Origin: Pseudodesulfovibrio alkaliphilus
GTDB lineage: Bacteria; Desulfobacterota; Desulfovibrionia; Desulfovibrionales; Desulfovibrionaceae
Reading direction: 5' to 3'
NCBI RefSeq assembly: GCF_009729555.1
Contig: NZ_WODC01000001.1
Coordinates: forward strand, 62,001 to 126,000
Length of the DNA stretch: 64,000 nt
Part shown: positions 35,154 to 44,070 of the stretch, piece after piece
Layout of the letters: each line of letters starts with the position of its first letter
How positions within the stretch are numbered: the first letter of the stretch is position 1
Translations under genes and position numbers: made by a program
The notes under the pieces: model-generated
Told to the model about the DNA's origin: nothing
Database searches by the model: none
What the model saw: the letters and a program-made list of their open reading frames with translations, nothing else

Positions 35154-36356
35154 ATGGCATCCAAAGTACGTATCCAGCGGCTGGGGTTTTCTTTCCTGAT
35201 GGCAATCCTGCTTCTTGGAGGATGCGGCAGCGAAAACGCGACCGAGCACGGCAACACCGCCCAAACGGAAGCCGTGCCCATGAAGGTGATCAGGGCCGAA
35301 ACCCGCGACATGCCCTTTTGGGTCGAGTTCATCGGCCAGATCAACGCTGCGGAGACCGTGGACATCCGTGCCCGCGTGGCCGGCTTTCTGCTGGAGAAGA
35401 ACTTCAGGGAAGGCGCGTCAATCTCCAAGGGAGATCTCCTATTCGTCATTGATCCCAAGCCGTTTCAGGAAACGCTCAAGCAGGAGCAGTCGGGCCTGGA
35501 CTACAACATGGCCTTGATCGAAAAAGCCCGCAGGGACTACGAACGCTTCAAAAAGCTCTATGAGGAGGGTGTGGTCAGCCGCGACGAGTATGAGAGCTAC
35601 CAGACCCAATTGGCAACGCTCAAGGCCCAGGTCAACGACAACAAGGCCAGGGTGGAGAATGCCAGGATAGAGCTGGGCTACACCAGAATATACTCGCCCA
35701 TAGACGGGGTCATCGGCCGGGTGCAGGTGGATGTGGGCAACCTTGTGGGCCAGGGGGAGAACACCCTGCTGGCCACGGTGTCCACCGTGGACCCGGTCTA
35801 CGTCAACTTCAGCGTCAGCGAAAGCGACTACATCCGCGCCGTGCGCAACCAGTCCGCCAAGGACAGCCGCGATTCCCAGATCAGGATGATCCTGGCCGAC
35901 GGCAGCGAGTACGACCACGACGGTGCCTACGACATGGTGGACCGGGCCGTGGACTCGCGCACAGGGACCTTGGGTGTGCGCGTCACCTTCCCCAACCCGG
36001 CGCATATCCTGCGACCCGGACAGTATGCCAAGGTTCGGGTGCTGTTCGACACGGTCAAGGACGCGGTGGTGGTTCCGACACGTGGGGTGATGGACACCCA
36101 GGGCATGAAGTCGCTCCTGGTGGTGGACCAGGCAGGCACGGTGCACAGCCAGCCTGTGACCCTCGGCTTCGAATTCAAGGAGATGGTGATTGTCAGGGAA
36201 GGGCTTTCGCCGGGCGACCTGGTCATCGTGGACGGCATCCGCCGGGTCAGGGCGGGCATGACCGTCAAGCCTGTGCTGGAACCCATGGATGCGGGCAACG
36301 GCCCAGCCACGCCCAAAGCCGATCAAAACGCCACGACACCCCCTCAGGCCGGATAG
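35154..36356 (+). CDS. RND efflux periplasmic adaptor (membrane fusion protein)
   Basis: A 400-residue AcrA/MexA-type adaptor lipoprotein. Signal peptide with lipobox LGGC (C24) anchors it in the inner membrane. Order of elements: barrel-sandwich half (VDIRARVAGFLLEKNFREG), alpha-hairpin (about 100-160, DYERFKKLYEEGVVSRDEYE), second half of the lipoyl-like domain (IYSPIDGVIGRVQVDVGNLV), beta-barrel and membrane-proximal domain. Located three bases before the pump gene. It would connect the pump to an outer-membrane channel, which is not in the window. Confidence 0.92.
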   Translation: MASKVRIQRLGFSFLMAILLLGGCGSENATEHGNTAQTEAVPMKVIRAETRDMPFWVEFIGQINAAETVDIRARVAGFLLEKNFREGASISKGDLLFVIDPKPFQETLKQEQSGLDYNMALIEKARRDYERFKKLYEEGVVSRDEYESYQTQLATLKAQVNDNKARVENARIELGYTRIYSPIDGVIGRVQVDVGNLVGQGENTLLATVSTVDPVYVNFSVSESDYIRAVRNQSAKDSRDSQIRMILADGSEYDHDGAYDMVDRAVDSRTGTLGVRVTFPNPAHILRPGQYAKVRVLFDTVKDAVVVPTRGVMDTQGMKSLLVVDQAGTVHSQPVTLGFEFKEMVIVREGLSPGDLVIVDGIRRVRAGMTVKPVLEPMDAGNGPATPKADQNATTPPQAG

Positions 36357-36359
36357 CCT

Positions 36360-39300
36360 ATGTTCGTCAGATTCTTCATCGACCGGCCCATCTTCGCCTC
36401 TGTGGTGGCCATCATCATCCTGATGGTTGGCGGCCTGAGCATCCTCGCCCTGCCCGTTGCCCAGTATCCACAGATCTCGCCGCCTTCGGTCCGGGTCACG
36501 GCCAGCTACACCGGAGCGGACGCCCAAACCGTGGAGCAGTCGGTGGCCACGCCCATCGAAGAGCAGGTCAACGGCGCCCAGGACATGATGTATATGAACT
36601 CCATCTCGTCCAACGACGGCTCCATGAACCTCACCGTGACCTTCGACCTGGGACGCGACCTGGAGCTAGCCACCGTGGACGTGCAAAACCGGGTCAACCT
36701 TGCCCTGCAACAGCTGCCCCAGGAGGTCCGCAACACTGGCGTCCAGGTCAAAAAGCAGTCGCCCGAATTCGTGCTGATCATCAGCCTGACCTCGGACCAG
36801 CCCCAATTCGATTCGCTCTTTCTGAACAACTACGCCAAGATCAACCTGTATGACGCCATCAAGCGCATCGACGGCGTGGGCGATGTCAACCTGTTTGGCG
36901 ACCAGGATTACGGCATGCGCCTCTGGCTTGAGCCGGACAAGCTGGCCTCCTACGGCCTTACGGTCACCGACGTGATCAACGCGGTGAACGAACAGAACGT
37001 CCAGGCCCCGGCCGGCCAGCTGGGGATGCCGCCCGCGCCCAAGGGCCAACAGTTCCAGATGACCCTGCGGGTCAAGGGACGGCTGACGGACGCCGAGGAG
37101 TTCGGCAACATCATTCTCAAGGCCAACGAGGACGGCAGCACGGTCAAAGTGCGCGACGTGGCCCGTGTGGAACTGGGAGCCAAGAGCTACTACACATTCT
37201 CCAGGCTCAACGGCAAGTCCACGGCCTCGCTGCTGATCTACCAACTACCCGGCTCCAACGCCCTGGACGTGTCCAAGAATATCAAGAAGACCATGGCCGA
37301 ACTCGAAGCCTATTTTCCCCAGGGAATCGAATACTCCATCCCCTACGACATCACCCGGTTCGTCAATTCGTCCATAGACGAGGTCATGGATACCCTGTTC
37401 GAGGCCCTGCTGCTGGTCTTCCTGGTGGTCTTCATCTTCCTGCAGAACTGGCGCACCACAATCATCCCGATGGTCTGCGTGCCCGTCTCGCTCATCGGCA
37501 CCTTTGCCCTGTTTCCGCTGCTCGACTTCTCCATCAACACCCTGACCCTCTTCGGTCTGGTCCTGGCCATCGGCATCGTGGTGGACGACGCCATCGTGGT
37601 GGTCGAGGCCACGCAGCGGATCATCGACGAGGAAGGACTCTCGCCCAAGGAGGCCACCAAGAAGGCCATGACCGAGGTCACAGGCCCCATCATCGCCTCC
37701 ACCCTGGTGCTTGTGGCGGTCTTCGTTCCCGTGGCCTTCATGGGCGGCATCACGGGCCAGCTCTACAAGCAGTTCGCCTTGACCCTGTCGGTGTCGGTGA
37801 TCATCTCGTCCATCAACGCCTTGACCCTCTCTCCCGCCCTGAGCGCCCTGCTGCTGCGGCCATACACCCCTATCCGGGGTCCGCTGGGCTGGTTCTTCGG
37901 CCGGTTCAACGCCGTCTTCGACGCCGTGAGCCGCCGCTACAACGCGGCGGTCGGAGCCATAGTCAGGCGCTCGGCCCTGGGCATCCTGACAGTGGCGGTC
38001 TTCGGCATCGGCTGCGGCGGGCTCTTCTCCATCCTGCCATCGAGCTTCGTGCCCGACGAGGACCAGGGCTACTTCATCGTCAACGCCATGCTCCCCGAAG
38101 GGGCGTCGCTGGAACGCTCCAATGCGGTGGCCGACAAGATCGAGCAATACCTCGAAAGGGCTCCGGGCATCAGTGACTATGTGACCCTTGGCGGATTCAA
38201 CATGCTTACCGGCGCGTACTCGTCCTATTGCACGACCGTGTTCGTCATGCTCGACGACTGGTCGGAGAGGACCACGACGGACCTCTCCTTCGCGGCCGTC
38301 CTGGGCCGTGCGCAACAGATGTTCAGGGGTATCCAGGAGGCCATTGTCATGGGCTTTCAGCCGCCGCCCATACCGGGACTCAGTTCCACTGGCGGGCTCC
38401 AATTCGAATTGCAGGACCGCACGGGCGGCTCCATCGATGACCTTTCGGCCGTGGCCGAGACCTACATGCGCGAAGCGGCGAAACGTCCCGAGGTGGCCAA
38501 CCTCTTCACCTCCTTCAGCGCCCAGGTGCCGCAGTACATGGTCGACATCGACCGCGACAAGGTCAAGAAGCTCGGTGTGCCCCTCAAAGAGGTCTTCCAG
38601 ACCATGCAGACCAACCTCGGCGGCTATTACATCAACGACTTCAACAAGTACGGCCGCACATACCGGGTCATGGCCCAGGCCGAACCCCAGTACCGCACCC
38701 GGCTTGACGACCTGAACCGCTTCTACATGCGCTCTTCCGACGGCCAGATGGTCCCGCTCAGCACCCTGGGCACGGCAGAGAGGATAACCGGACCGGAATA
38801 CATCCAGCGCTACAACATCTTCCGCACCGTGGAGATCAACGCGGCCACCCCGCCGGGCTACAGCTCGGGCCAGACCATCCGGGCCATGGAGGAAGTGGCG
38901 GCAGCCACCCTGCCCGAGGGCTACGGCCATGACTGGACGGCCATCGCCTATCAGGAGAAACATTCCGGCGGTCAGACCGGCCTGGTCTTTGCCCTGGCCA
39001 TCGTCATGGTCTTCCTGGTCCTGGCCGCCCAGTACGAGAGCTGGGCTACGCCCTTTGCCGTCATCCTGTGCGTGCCCCTGGGCATATTCGGAGCCATGGC
39101 CTCTCAGTGGATTCGAGGACTTGACGACAACGTCTATGCCCAGATCGGCCTGGTCATGCTCATCGGCCTGGCAGCTAAAAACGCCATCCTCATCGTCGAA
39201 TTCGCCAAGGAGAAACACGAGCAGGGACTGTCTCTGCCTGAGGCAGCCATGGCAGCGGCAAAATTGCGGTTCAGGCCCATCCTCATGACCTCCTTTGCCT

Positions 39301-39503
39301 TTATCCTGGGCGTCATTCCGCTGGTCACGGCCTCGGGCGCGGGCTCGTCGAGCCGCCACGCCCTCGGCACCTCGGTCTTTGGCGGCATGATCGCAGCCAC
39401 CTGCCTCGGCGTGCTCGTGGTGCCCGCCCTGTACGCCTTTGTGCAGGAAATGGCCTTGAAAACGCGGCAGGCGCTGAAGCGGGGACTGGGCACCAATCAA
39501 TAG
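36360..39503 (+). CDS. RND efflux pump, HAE1 family (AcrB/MexB-like)
   Basis: A 1047-residue inner-membrane proton/drug antiporter, full length for the family. N-terminal [22 protein letters not shown]4 region [15 protein letters not shown] with the paired proton-relay aspartates, and VLAAQYESW and [16 protein letters not shown] in the C-terminal half are standard. Hydrophobic multidrug, detergent or solvent export is expected from the family. Coupled with the adaptor upstream; no tolC/oprM-like gene and no local regulator are present. Confidence 0.95.
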   Translation: MFVRFFIDRPIFASVVAIIILMVGGLSILALPVAQYPQISPPSVRVTASYTGADAQTVEQSVATPIEEQVNGAQDMMYMNSISSNDGSMNLTVTFDLGRDLELATVDVQNRVNLALQQLPQEVRNTGVQVKKQSPEFVLIISLTSDQPQFDSLFLNNYAKINLYDAIKRIDGVGDVNLFGDQDYGMRLWLEPDKLASYGLTVTDVINAVNEQNVQAPAGQLGMPPAPKGQQFQMTLRVKGRLTDAEEFGNIILKANEDGSTVKVRDVARVELGAKSYYTFSRLNGKSTASLLIYQLPGSNALDVSKNIKKTMAELEAYFPQGIEYSIPYDITRFVNSSIDEVMDTLFEALLLVFLVVFIFLQNWRTTIIPMVCVPVSLIGTFALFPLLDFSINTLTLFGLVLAIGIVVDDAIVVVEATQRIIDEEGLSPKEATKKAMTEVTGPIIASTLVLVAVFVPVAFMGGITGQLYKQFALTLSVSVIISSINALTLSPALSALLLRPYTPIRGPLGWFFGRFNAVFDAVSRRYNAAVGAIVRRSALGILTVAVFGIGCGGLFSILPSSFVPDEDQGYFIVNAMLPEGASLERSNAVADKIEQYLERAPGISDYVTLGGFNMLTGAYSSYCTTVFVMLDDWSERTTTDLSFAAVLGRAQQMFRGIQEAIVMGFQPPPIPGLSSTGGLQFELQDRTGGSIDDLSAVAETYMREAAKRPEVANLFTSFSAQVPQYMVDIDRDKVKKLGVPLKEVFQTMQTNLGGYYINDFNKYGRTYRVMAQAEPQYRTRLDDLNRFYMRSSDGQMVPLSTLGTAERITGPEYIQRYNIFRTVEINAATPPGYSSGQTIRAMEEVAAATLPEGYGHDWTAIAYQEKHSGGQTGLVFALAIVMVFLVLAAQYESWATPFAVILCVPLGIFGAMASQWIRGLDDNVYAQIGLVMLIGLAAKNAILIVEFAKEKHEQGLSLPEAAMAAAKLRFRPILMTSFAFILGVIPLVTASGAGSSSRHALGTSVFGGMIAATCLGVLVVPALYAFVQEMALKTRQALKRGLGTNQ

Positions 39504-39637
39504 ACAGTGTCGACAGGCCGCCCATGCGGCGGTCCGTCTGACGACAATGCCCCAAGGGGGCCGAGCCGCCCTTGCCGCTGTTGCGGTCGAGCAATCGACG
39601 TGCTACCCAGCCCCGACATCATGTTGGAGGCAACGCC

Positions 39638-40228
39638 ATGTCATATGTCGAGGAATTCCGGGCTGCGGCAAGCCGCACTGCCAGATGGGGACTGGGCGAA
39701 TTCGCTCTGGGGGATGCGGACAGCCCCCTGGACCGGGCCATCCTCAACGAGCTTGAGGCGTCAAGCCACATTCCGTTCGGCGAGCGGGCGGGAAAGGCCA
39801 TGACCGTGAACTTCGGCATGTTTCACATGCTGGTCAAAAAATACAACATGACCGGCTGCGTCATCACCATGGGTTCGGTCTCGGTGGAAGGCAGGGCGCT
39901 GATGGACGCGCCCCCGGCCCGCTTCAAATCCATGCTGGCCGAGCAAAGCGGCGAGGAGAACCTCGGCTCCTATCACCTGTGGACCACCCTGCCCGGCGGC
40001 GTGATCCTCGACCATGCCATCCTCTCGTCCCTGCACCGCGAGGGGCTTGCCGAGATCAACCCCGTGATCCCGTCGGAACGGGTCGTGTGCGCCCCGGCCG
40101 ACGCATTGCCTCACGGACTCGCCTACCATCCCGCCGTGGTGGGCGAGGAGTTCCTCGTGGCCTCAGGCACCATCGACCGCGAGGCCATGGACTACCTCAT
40201 GGGCGGAAGTTTTCCCAAGCAATACTGA
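39638..40228 (+). CDS. Unknown 196-residue protein
   Basis: ATG 39638 has a very good GGAGG nine bases upstream. The protein is soluble with mixed alpha/beta structure; it has one cysteine in MTGCVITMG and one in VVCAPADAL, and a histidine-rich segment GSYHLWTTLPGGVILDHAIL. I do not recognise a family. It lies between the RND operon and the convergent channel gene, 134 bp after the pump, and could be co-transcribed with it. Confidence 0.65.
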   Translation: MSYVEEFRAAASRTARWGLGEFALGDADSPLDRAILNELEASSHIPFGERAGKAMTVNFGMFHMLVKKYNMTGCVITMGSVSVEGRALMDAPPARFKSMLAEQSGEENLGSYHLWTTLPGGVILDHAILSSLHREGLAEINPVIPSERVVCAPADALPHGLAYHPAVVGEEFLVASGTIDREAMDYLMGGSFPKQY

Positions 40229-40245
40229 GCCGTGAACCGCGATCT

Positions 40246-41055
40246 TCAATCCGTGCGCCCTGGCCCGAGCGGCTTGCCGCAATGGGGGCAGACGGTGTCG
40301 CCTGTCTTTCCTGCGTCTCCGTGTTCCACGAACCCCGCGCTCAAGATGCCCGCTGGCACGGCAAACATGGCGATGCCGAGCAGGGCAATGACCGAGGCCA
40401 GCAACCGTCCCATGCCCGTGACGGGGTACACGTCGCCGTAGCCCACGGTGGTCATGGTCACGATGGCCCACCACATGGACTGGGGGATGGAACTGAAGGC
40501 TTCGGGCTGCGCTTCGCTTTCGAGGTAGAACATCAGGCTTGACGCAATCATGAGCAGGATGAGCACCGCAATGCAGGCCACCACAAGTTGTTCCTTCTTT
40601 TGCACCACCACCCGGCAGAATATCTGGATGGCCTCGGAATATCGGCCGAGCTTGAGTACGCGCATCAGGCGCATGAGCCGCAGGGCGCGCAGAAAGATGA
40701 GATCAGTGGGCAGCAGGAGCGGAAGATAGACGGGAAGGATGGCCAGGAGATCAACCAGCATCAGCGGGGTGAGGGCATATCTGAAGCGTCCGGCCAACCC
40801 CTGGGCGCGGCCAGGACCACCCACCCAAAGCCGGGCCAGATACTCCACGGTGAAGATGCCGACGGAAAGCCACTCAAACGCCTTGAGCCAGAATTCGAAC
40901 ACAAGGGAAACTTCACGTACGGTCTCAAGAATCAAGGCCGCTATGTTGAGGAGAATGAGGGCCATGAGAAAGATTCTGACCATTCCGGCTCGAGGATTGC
41001 GCCCCTCCGGGTCTTCAAGCAGTAAATAAAGTGTCTCTTTCAGCGATTCGCCCAC
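40246..41055 (-). CDS. Voltage-gated potassium-channel-like protein with C-terminal CxxC tail
   Basis: A 269-residue six-helix ion channel of the KvAP/ion-transport type. GTG 41055 is chosen because GGGAGG lies five bases upstream. S1-S4 fill residues 25-140; S4 has basic residues at every third position (R123, R126, R129, R132, K135), a voltage sensor. The pore has the potassium filter TVGYGD (203-208), followed by S6. The short cytoplasmic tail ends in TVCPHCGKPL with C256 and C259, a zinc-knuckle half-site that could pair between subunits. Role: membrane-potential-gated K+ flow. Confidence 0.88.
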   Translation of the reverse strand: MGESLKETLYLLLEDPEGRNPRAGMVRIFLMALILLNIAALILETVREVSLVFEFWLKAFEWLSVGIFTVEYLARLWVGGPGRAQGLAGRFRYALTPLMLVDLLAILPVYLPLLLPTDLIFLRALRLMRLMRVLKLGRYSEAIQIFCRVVVQKKEQLVVACIAVLILLMIASSLMFYLESEAQPEAFSSIPQSMWWAIVTMTTVGYGDVYPVTGMGRLLASVIALLGIAMFAVPAGILSAGFVEHGDAGKTGDTVCPHCGKPLGPGRTD

Positions 41056-41188
41056 GGCGTCCTCCCAATGGATGAAACTGACTATAGACGCCTTCGGACG
41101 CCGCCTGTCAACGAGTCCGGCGCATACGGCTTTGCAAAATACCGGCATCGGGTGTACACCCGGCTGAAACGACCCCTATATCAAACGG

Positions 41189-41407
41189 ATGATTGTGACG
41201 ATGAGGTTTACGGACAGGATTCGCAAGGAAGGCTACACCCGCTATCGCGGCGCGGTGGACGCCTCGGTGTACGAATACTTCAACTGCGAGCACTCGTGGA
41301 AGGCGGTATGGTTCCTCAAGGACGGCCACTACCAGTGCTGCGGCTGCAAGGAACGGTGCGAAACCTCGGACCCGGACGGTTTCCAGCTTTTTCTCGACAT
41401 CCGATAG
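41189..41407 (+). CDS. Small cysteine-rich protein
   Basis: A 72-residue protein (68 if the ATG at 41201 is used) with no clear Shine-Dalgarno. Cysteines form a group in the second half, FNCEHSW then QCCGCKERC, so a zinc or iron site or disulfides are likely. The rest is strand-like and aromatic. It lies upstream of a secreted Cys-containing protein by 22 bp on the same strand. Uncertain but the composition looks like a true gene. Confidence 0.5.
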   Translation: MIVTMRFTDRIRKEGYTRYRGAVDASVYEYFNCEHSWKAVWFLKDGHYQCCGCKERCETSDPDGFQLFLDIR

Positions 41408-41429
41408 CCCGAACAGGACAGGACAGGGA

Positions 41430-41936
41430 ATGCGCCCCATCACACGCCTCATACTCAGCCTCGCCGTAGTGGCCTGCATGGCCGCAACGGCCAGGGCCGA
41501 CGAATTCCGGGACATGGAGATATGCCTTGGCAGGCAGATGCTCGCCCGTCTGCTGTGCAAGCCCGCCGACGAGATCAACTACGTTTCCAGAATGCGCGAT
41601 GGCCTCTACCTCTTCTCGGCCTTCTACGCCAACCGCGAAACCCACTTCTTCGTCGGCGTGGACCGCGATGTCATTCGGATTCAGGGCAGGGAGTTCAAGA
41701 CCGTGACCAGGACCATCCCCTATCACTTCGACACCTCCTCCAAGTGCGCTGTGGTGGATTACAGGACCCCCGGCTGCCCGGTCACCGGCCCCATCGTCTG
41801 CTGCGCCGAAAAGACCGAAGAGGATCGGCAGGAGGAGAGGTTCTGGAACCGCCCCATCCCCGAGCTGCTTGAAGAGGACCTGCGCCGGGCCCTGCAGGGC
41901 GTCAACGCCACCGACAACGGCCAGCAGCCTGAATAA
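41430..41936 (+). CDS. Exported protein of unknown function
   Basis: A 168-residue protein with a signal peptide (residues 1-about 23, ending TARADEF) and AGGACAGGG before the ATG. Mature cysteines at MEICLG, LLCKP, SKCAVV, PGCP and VCCAEK suggest disulfides in the periplasm. The second half is Glu/Arg-rich. No domain recognised. It is likely co-transcribed with the small Cys-rich protein upstream. Confidence 0.65.
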   Translation: MRPITRLILSLAVVACMAATARADEFRDMEICLGRQMLARLLCKPADEINYVSRMRDGLYLFSAFYANRETHFFVGVDRDVIRIQGREFKTVTRTIPYHFDTSSKCAVVDYRTPGCPVTGPIVCCAEKTEEDRQEERFWNRPIPELLEEDLRRALQGVNATDNGQQPE

Positions 41937-41970
41937 GGGCTGCTTGAAAGGCAGAGAGAAAAGGGGCTCC

Positions 41971-42282
41971 TCAAATACGGCGCAGCCAGGCGATCAGCCC
42001 GAGCAAGGCCACCGCGGGATACAGAGGCCACCATACTTCGCGGACAACACAGACGGCCCCCACGACAGCAAGCATGAGCACATAGGCCCAGGCCTCCGCC
42101 ATGCGCCAAAGCGAAGTGCGCGTCCCCGGAGCGATACCCTGATGGCGAAAACGTGAAAGGGGTGCCCCCGGAGAGGCCCCCGTTGGGGCCGTACGCCGCG
42201 ACGACTGAAGCTTCCTGCCGCATTCCTCGCAGAATCGCGCCTCGTCGTCGTTCTTTGTTCCACAGCCTGTGCAAATGATCAC
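41971..42282 (-). CDS. Zinc-ribbon membrane protein
   Basis: A 103-residue protein. Residues 1-25 form a classical zinc ribbon with two CxxC knuckles, CTGCGTK and CEECGRK. A basic Pro/Ser-rich linker follows, then two hydrophobic helices (about 62-80 and 85-100). Topology suggests the ribbon faces the cytoplasm. Such proteins are common and their function is unknown. Convergent with the preceding secreted-protein gene. Confidence 0.75.
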   Translation of the reverse strand: MIICTGCGTKNDDEARFCEECGRKLQSSRRTAPTGASPGAPLSRFRHQGIAPGTRTSLWRMAEAWAYVLMLAVVGAVCVVREVWWPLYPAVALLGLIAWLRRI

Positions 42283-42558
42283 GGCGTGTTATCGCCTTTT
42301 CGCCCTTTGTGGTCAAGCTCTGAACGGCCAGGGCGCCCCTCCCCTCACAATCTCAGCATGGGGCAAAGCCATCACCCTCAAGAAGCCGACAGGAAATCTG
42401 GCGGTCTGCCCCGTCTGCCCGGGACGCCCCTGTTGACTCCGAAGCCCGCAGCAATTAACACCTTTGGGGGCGGCCAGGATTCCCGGCCGCAAAACATTCA
42501 CCAGGCCGGTCCAAAGCGGCGCGGCCGAAACACCCCGGACGGCCCGGCGGAGGCGAAG

Positions 42559-42846
42559 ATGGCTGACACCACCTGCAAGGAAAACCCCATGAAGGGGATT
42601 CCGCTGGACATCAACTTCACCACCTTCATCTATTCCCTGTCATCCTCGGCCATGGTCGCCTTGGGCGAGGCTCCCGATCCGAGCACCGGCAAGGTCGAGC
42701 TCCAGCCGCAAATGGCCAAGCATACCATCGACGTACTCGGCATGCTCAAGGAAAAATTCGAAAAAGGGCTGGATGACACGGAAAGAAAACTGCTGTGCGA
42801 CATCGTCTACAACCTGCGCATGGCCTATATCAACAAGGTCCGCTAG
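42559..42846 (+). CDS. DUF1844 domain protein
   Basis: A 95-residue helical protein matching DUF1844: DINFTTFIYSLSSSAMVALGEAP, then AKHTIDVLGMLKEKFEKGLDD and ERKLLCDIVYNLRM. ATG 42559 is preceded by GGAGG at the correct spacing. The function is unknown; this family often sits next to argC in Desulfovibrio, as here (39-bp gap), so it is probably in the argC operon. Confidence 0.85.
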   Translation: MADTTCKENPMKGIPLDINFTTFIYSLSSSAMVALGEAPDPSTGKVELQPQMAKHTIDVLGMLKEKFEKGLDDTERKLLCDIVYNLRMAYINKVR

Positions 42847-42885
42847 CCCCACGCACCCCAACGATAAACCGAAGCGGAGACTGTC

Positions 42886-43941
42886 ATGTCCCATATGATC
42901 AAGGCGGGGCTGGTCGGCGTGACCGGCTACACCGGCATGGAGCTTGCCCGGCTCATGGTCCACCACTCCTCCATGGAGCTGGTGCGCGTCACCTCCAGGG
43001 CCGAGGCGGGCAAACGGCTGGCCGACATCTATCCCTTTCTCCACCGGCTGCCCCTTGGCGAGCTGGTCATCACCCGACCCGACCCGGCCGATCTGGCCGA
43101 GGAATGCGATGTGGTCTTCCTGGCCGTGCCCCACAAGACAGCCATGGAGATCGCCGCCACCCTGCTTGAGCAGGGCGTCAAGGTCGTGGACCTGTCCGCG
43201 GACTTCCGCCTCAACGACAAGTCAGTGTACGAGCACTGGTACGCCACGGAACACACCCGGGCCGGGCTGCTCCCCGAAGCCGTCTACGGGCTGCCCGAAC
43301 TCTATCTCGACCAGATCATGGGGGCGCGGCTCATCGCCAACCCCGGCTGCTATCCCACCTCGGCCATCCTCGGCCTGGCCCCGGCCCTGAAGGCAGGCAT
43401 TGTCGAGACCGGCGACATCGTCATCGACGCCAAATCCGGCGCTTCCGGCGCGGGACGCGGGGCCAAGGTAGGCACCCTGTTCTGCGAGGTGGCCGACTCC
43501 TTCCGCGCCTACGGACTGCCCAACCACCGGCATACGCCGGAAATCGAGCAGGAAATTTCCAAGATCGCCGGAACCGGCATCACCGTTTCCTTCAACACCC
43601 ATCTGCTGCCCATCGACCGGGGCATCCTCTCCACCATCTACACCCGGCTCAAGGGCTCGACATCCATCGAAGAGGTCCACGACATCTTTACCGAATTCTA
43701 CTCGGACAAACCCCTGGTGCGGGTACTCCCCAAAGGGCTGCTGCCCGAGACGCGCCACGTTCGCGGCACGGTCTTCTGCGACATCGGGCTGGTGGTGGAC
43801 CAAAGGACCAACCGACTGGTGATCCTCTCGGCCATCGACAATCTCTGCCGGGGCGCCTCCGGGCAGGCGCTGATGAACGCCAACCTCGTCTGTGGACTGG
43901 ACATTGACGAGGGATTGCCCATGGCCCCCATGATGCCCTAG
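42886..43941 (+). CDS. argC: N-acetyl-gamma-glutamyl-phosphate reductase
   Basis: A 351-residue NADPH-dependent enzyme of arginine biosynthesis (third step). N-terminal cofactor motif GVTGYTGMELAR, catalytic cysteine in NPGCYPTSA (about residue 152), and GASGAGRGAK. Full length for the longer ArgC type. The other arginine genes are not in the window. A strong hairpin follows the stop. Confidence 0.95.
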   Translation: MSHMIKAGLVGVTGYTGMELARLMVHHSSMELVRVTSRAEAGKRLADIYPFLHRLPLGELVITRPDPADLAEECDVVFLAVPHKTAMEIAATLLEQGVKVVDLSADFRLNDKSVYEHWYATEHTRAGLLPEAVYGLPELYLDQIMGARLIANPGCYPTSAILGLAPALKAGIVETGDIVIDAKSGASGAGRGAKVGTLFCEVADSFRAYGLPNHRHTPEIEQEISKIAGTGITVSFNTHLLPIDRGILSTIYTRLKGSTSIEEVHDIFTEFYSDKPLVRVLPKGLLPETRHVRGTVFCDIGLVVDQRTNRLVILSAIDNLCRGASGQALMNANLVCGLDIDEGLPMAPMMP

Positions 43942-43962
43942 GCGCATTCCGCCGTCTTGCCC

Positions 43963-43995
43963 CAGGGGCCGGTCGTCAATGACGACCGGCCCCTG
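43963..43995 (+). terminator. Strong hairpin after argC
   Basis: A 15-bp perfect inverted repeat: CAGGGGCCGGTCGTC (43963-43977), loop AAT, GACGACCGGCCCCTG (43981-43995), ending 54 bp after the argC stop. There is no T-run after it (CCCTCCCC), so it may act as a 3'-end stabiliser or pause site rather than a simple intrinsic terminator. Confidence 0.6.
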
Positions 43996-44070
43996 CCCTC
44001 CCCCATAAAACCTGATGCAATTCCCGCCACTTTCCGCTATACTTTCTGTAAACCCTTAACCGGACGCTCC

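Noticed and set aside
37245-39500. Minus-strand frame of 751 codons over the RND pump
   Set aside because: Shadow of the pump gene, rich in His/Asp/Gly as typical for antisense of membrane-protein codons.
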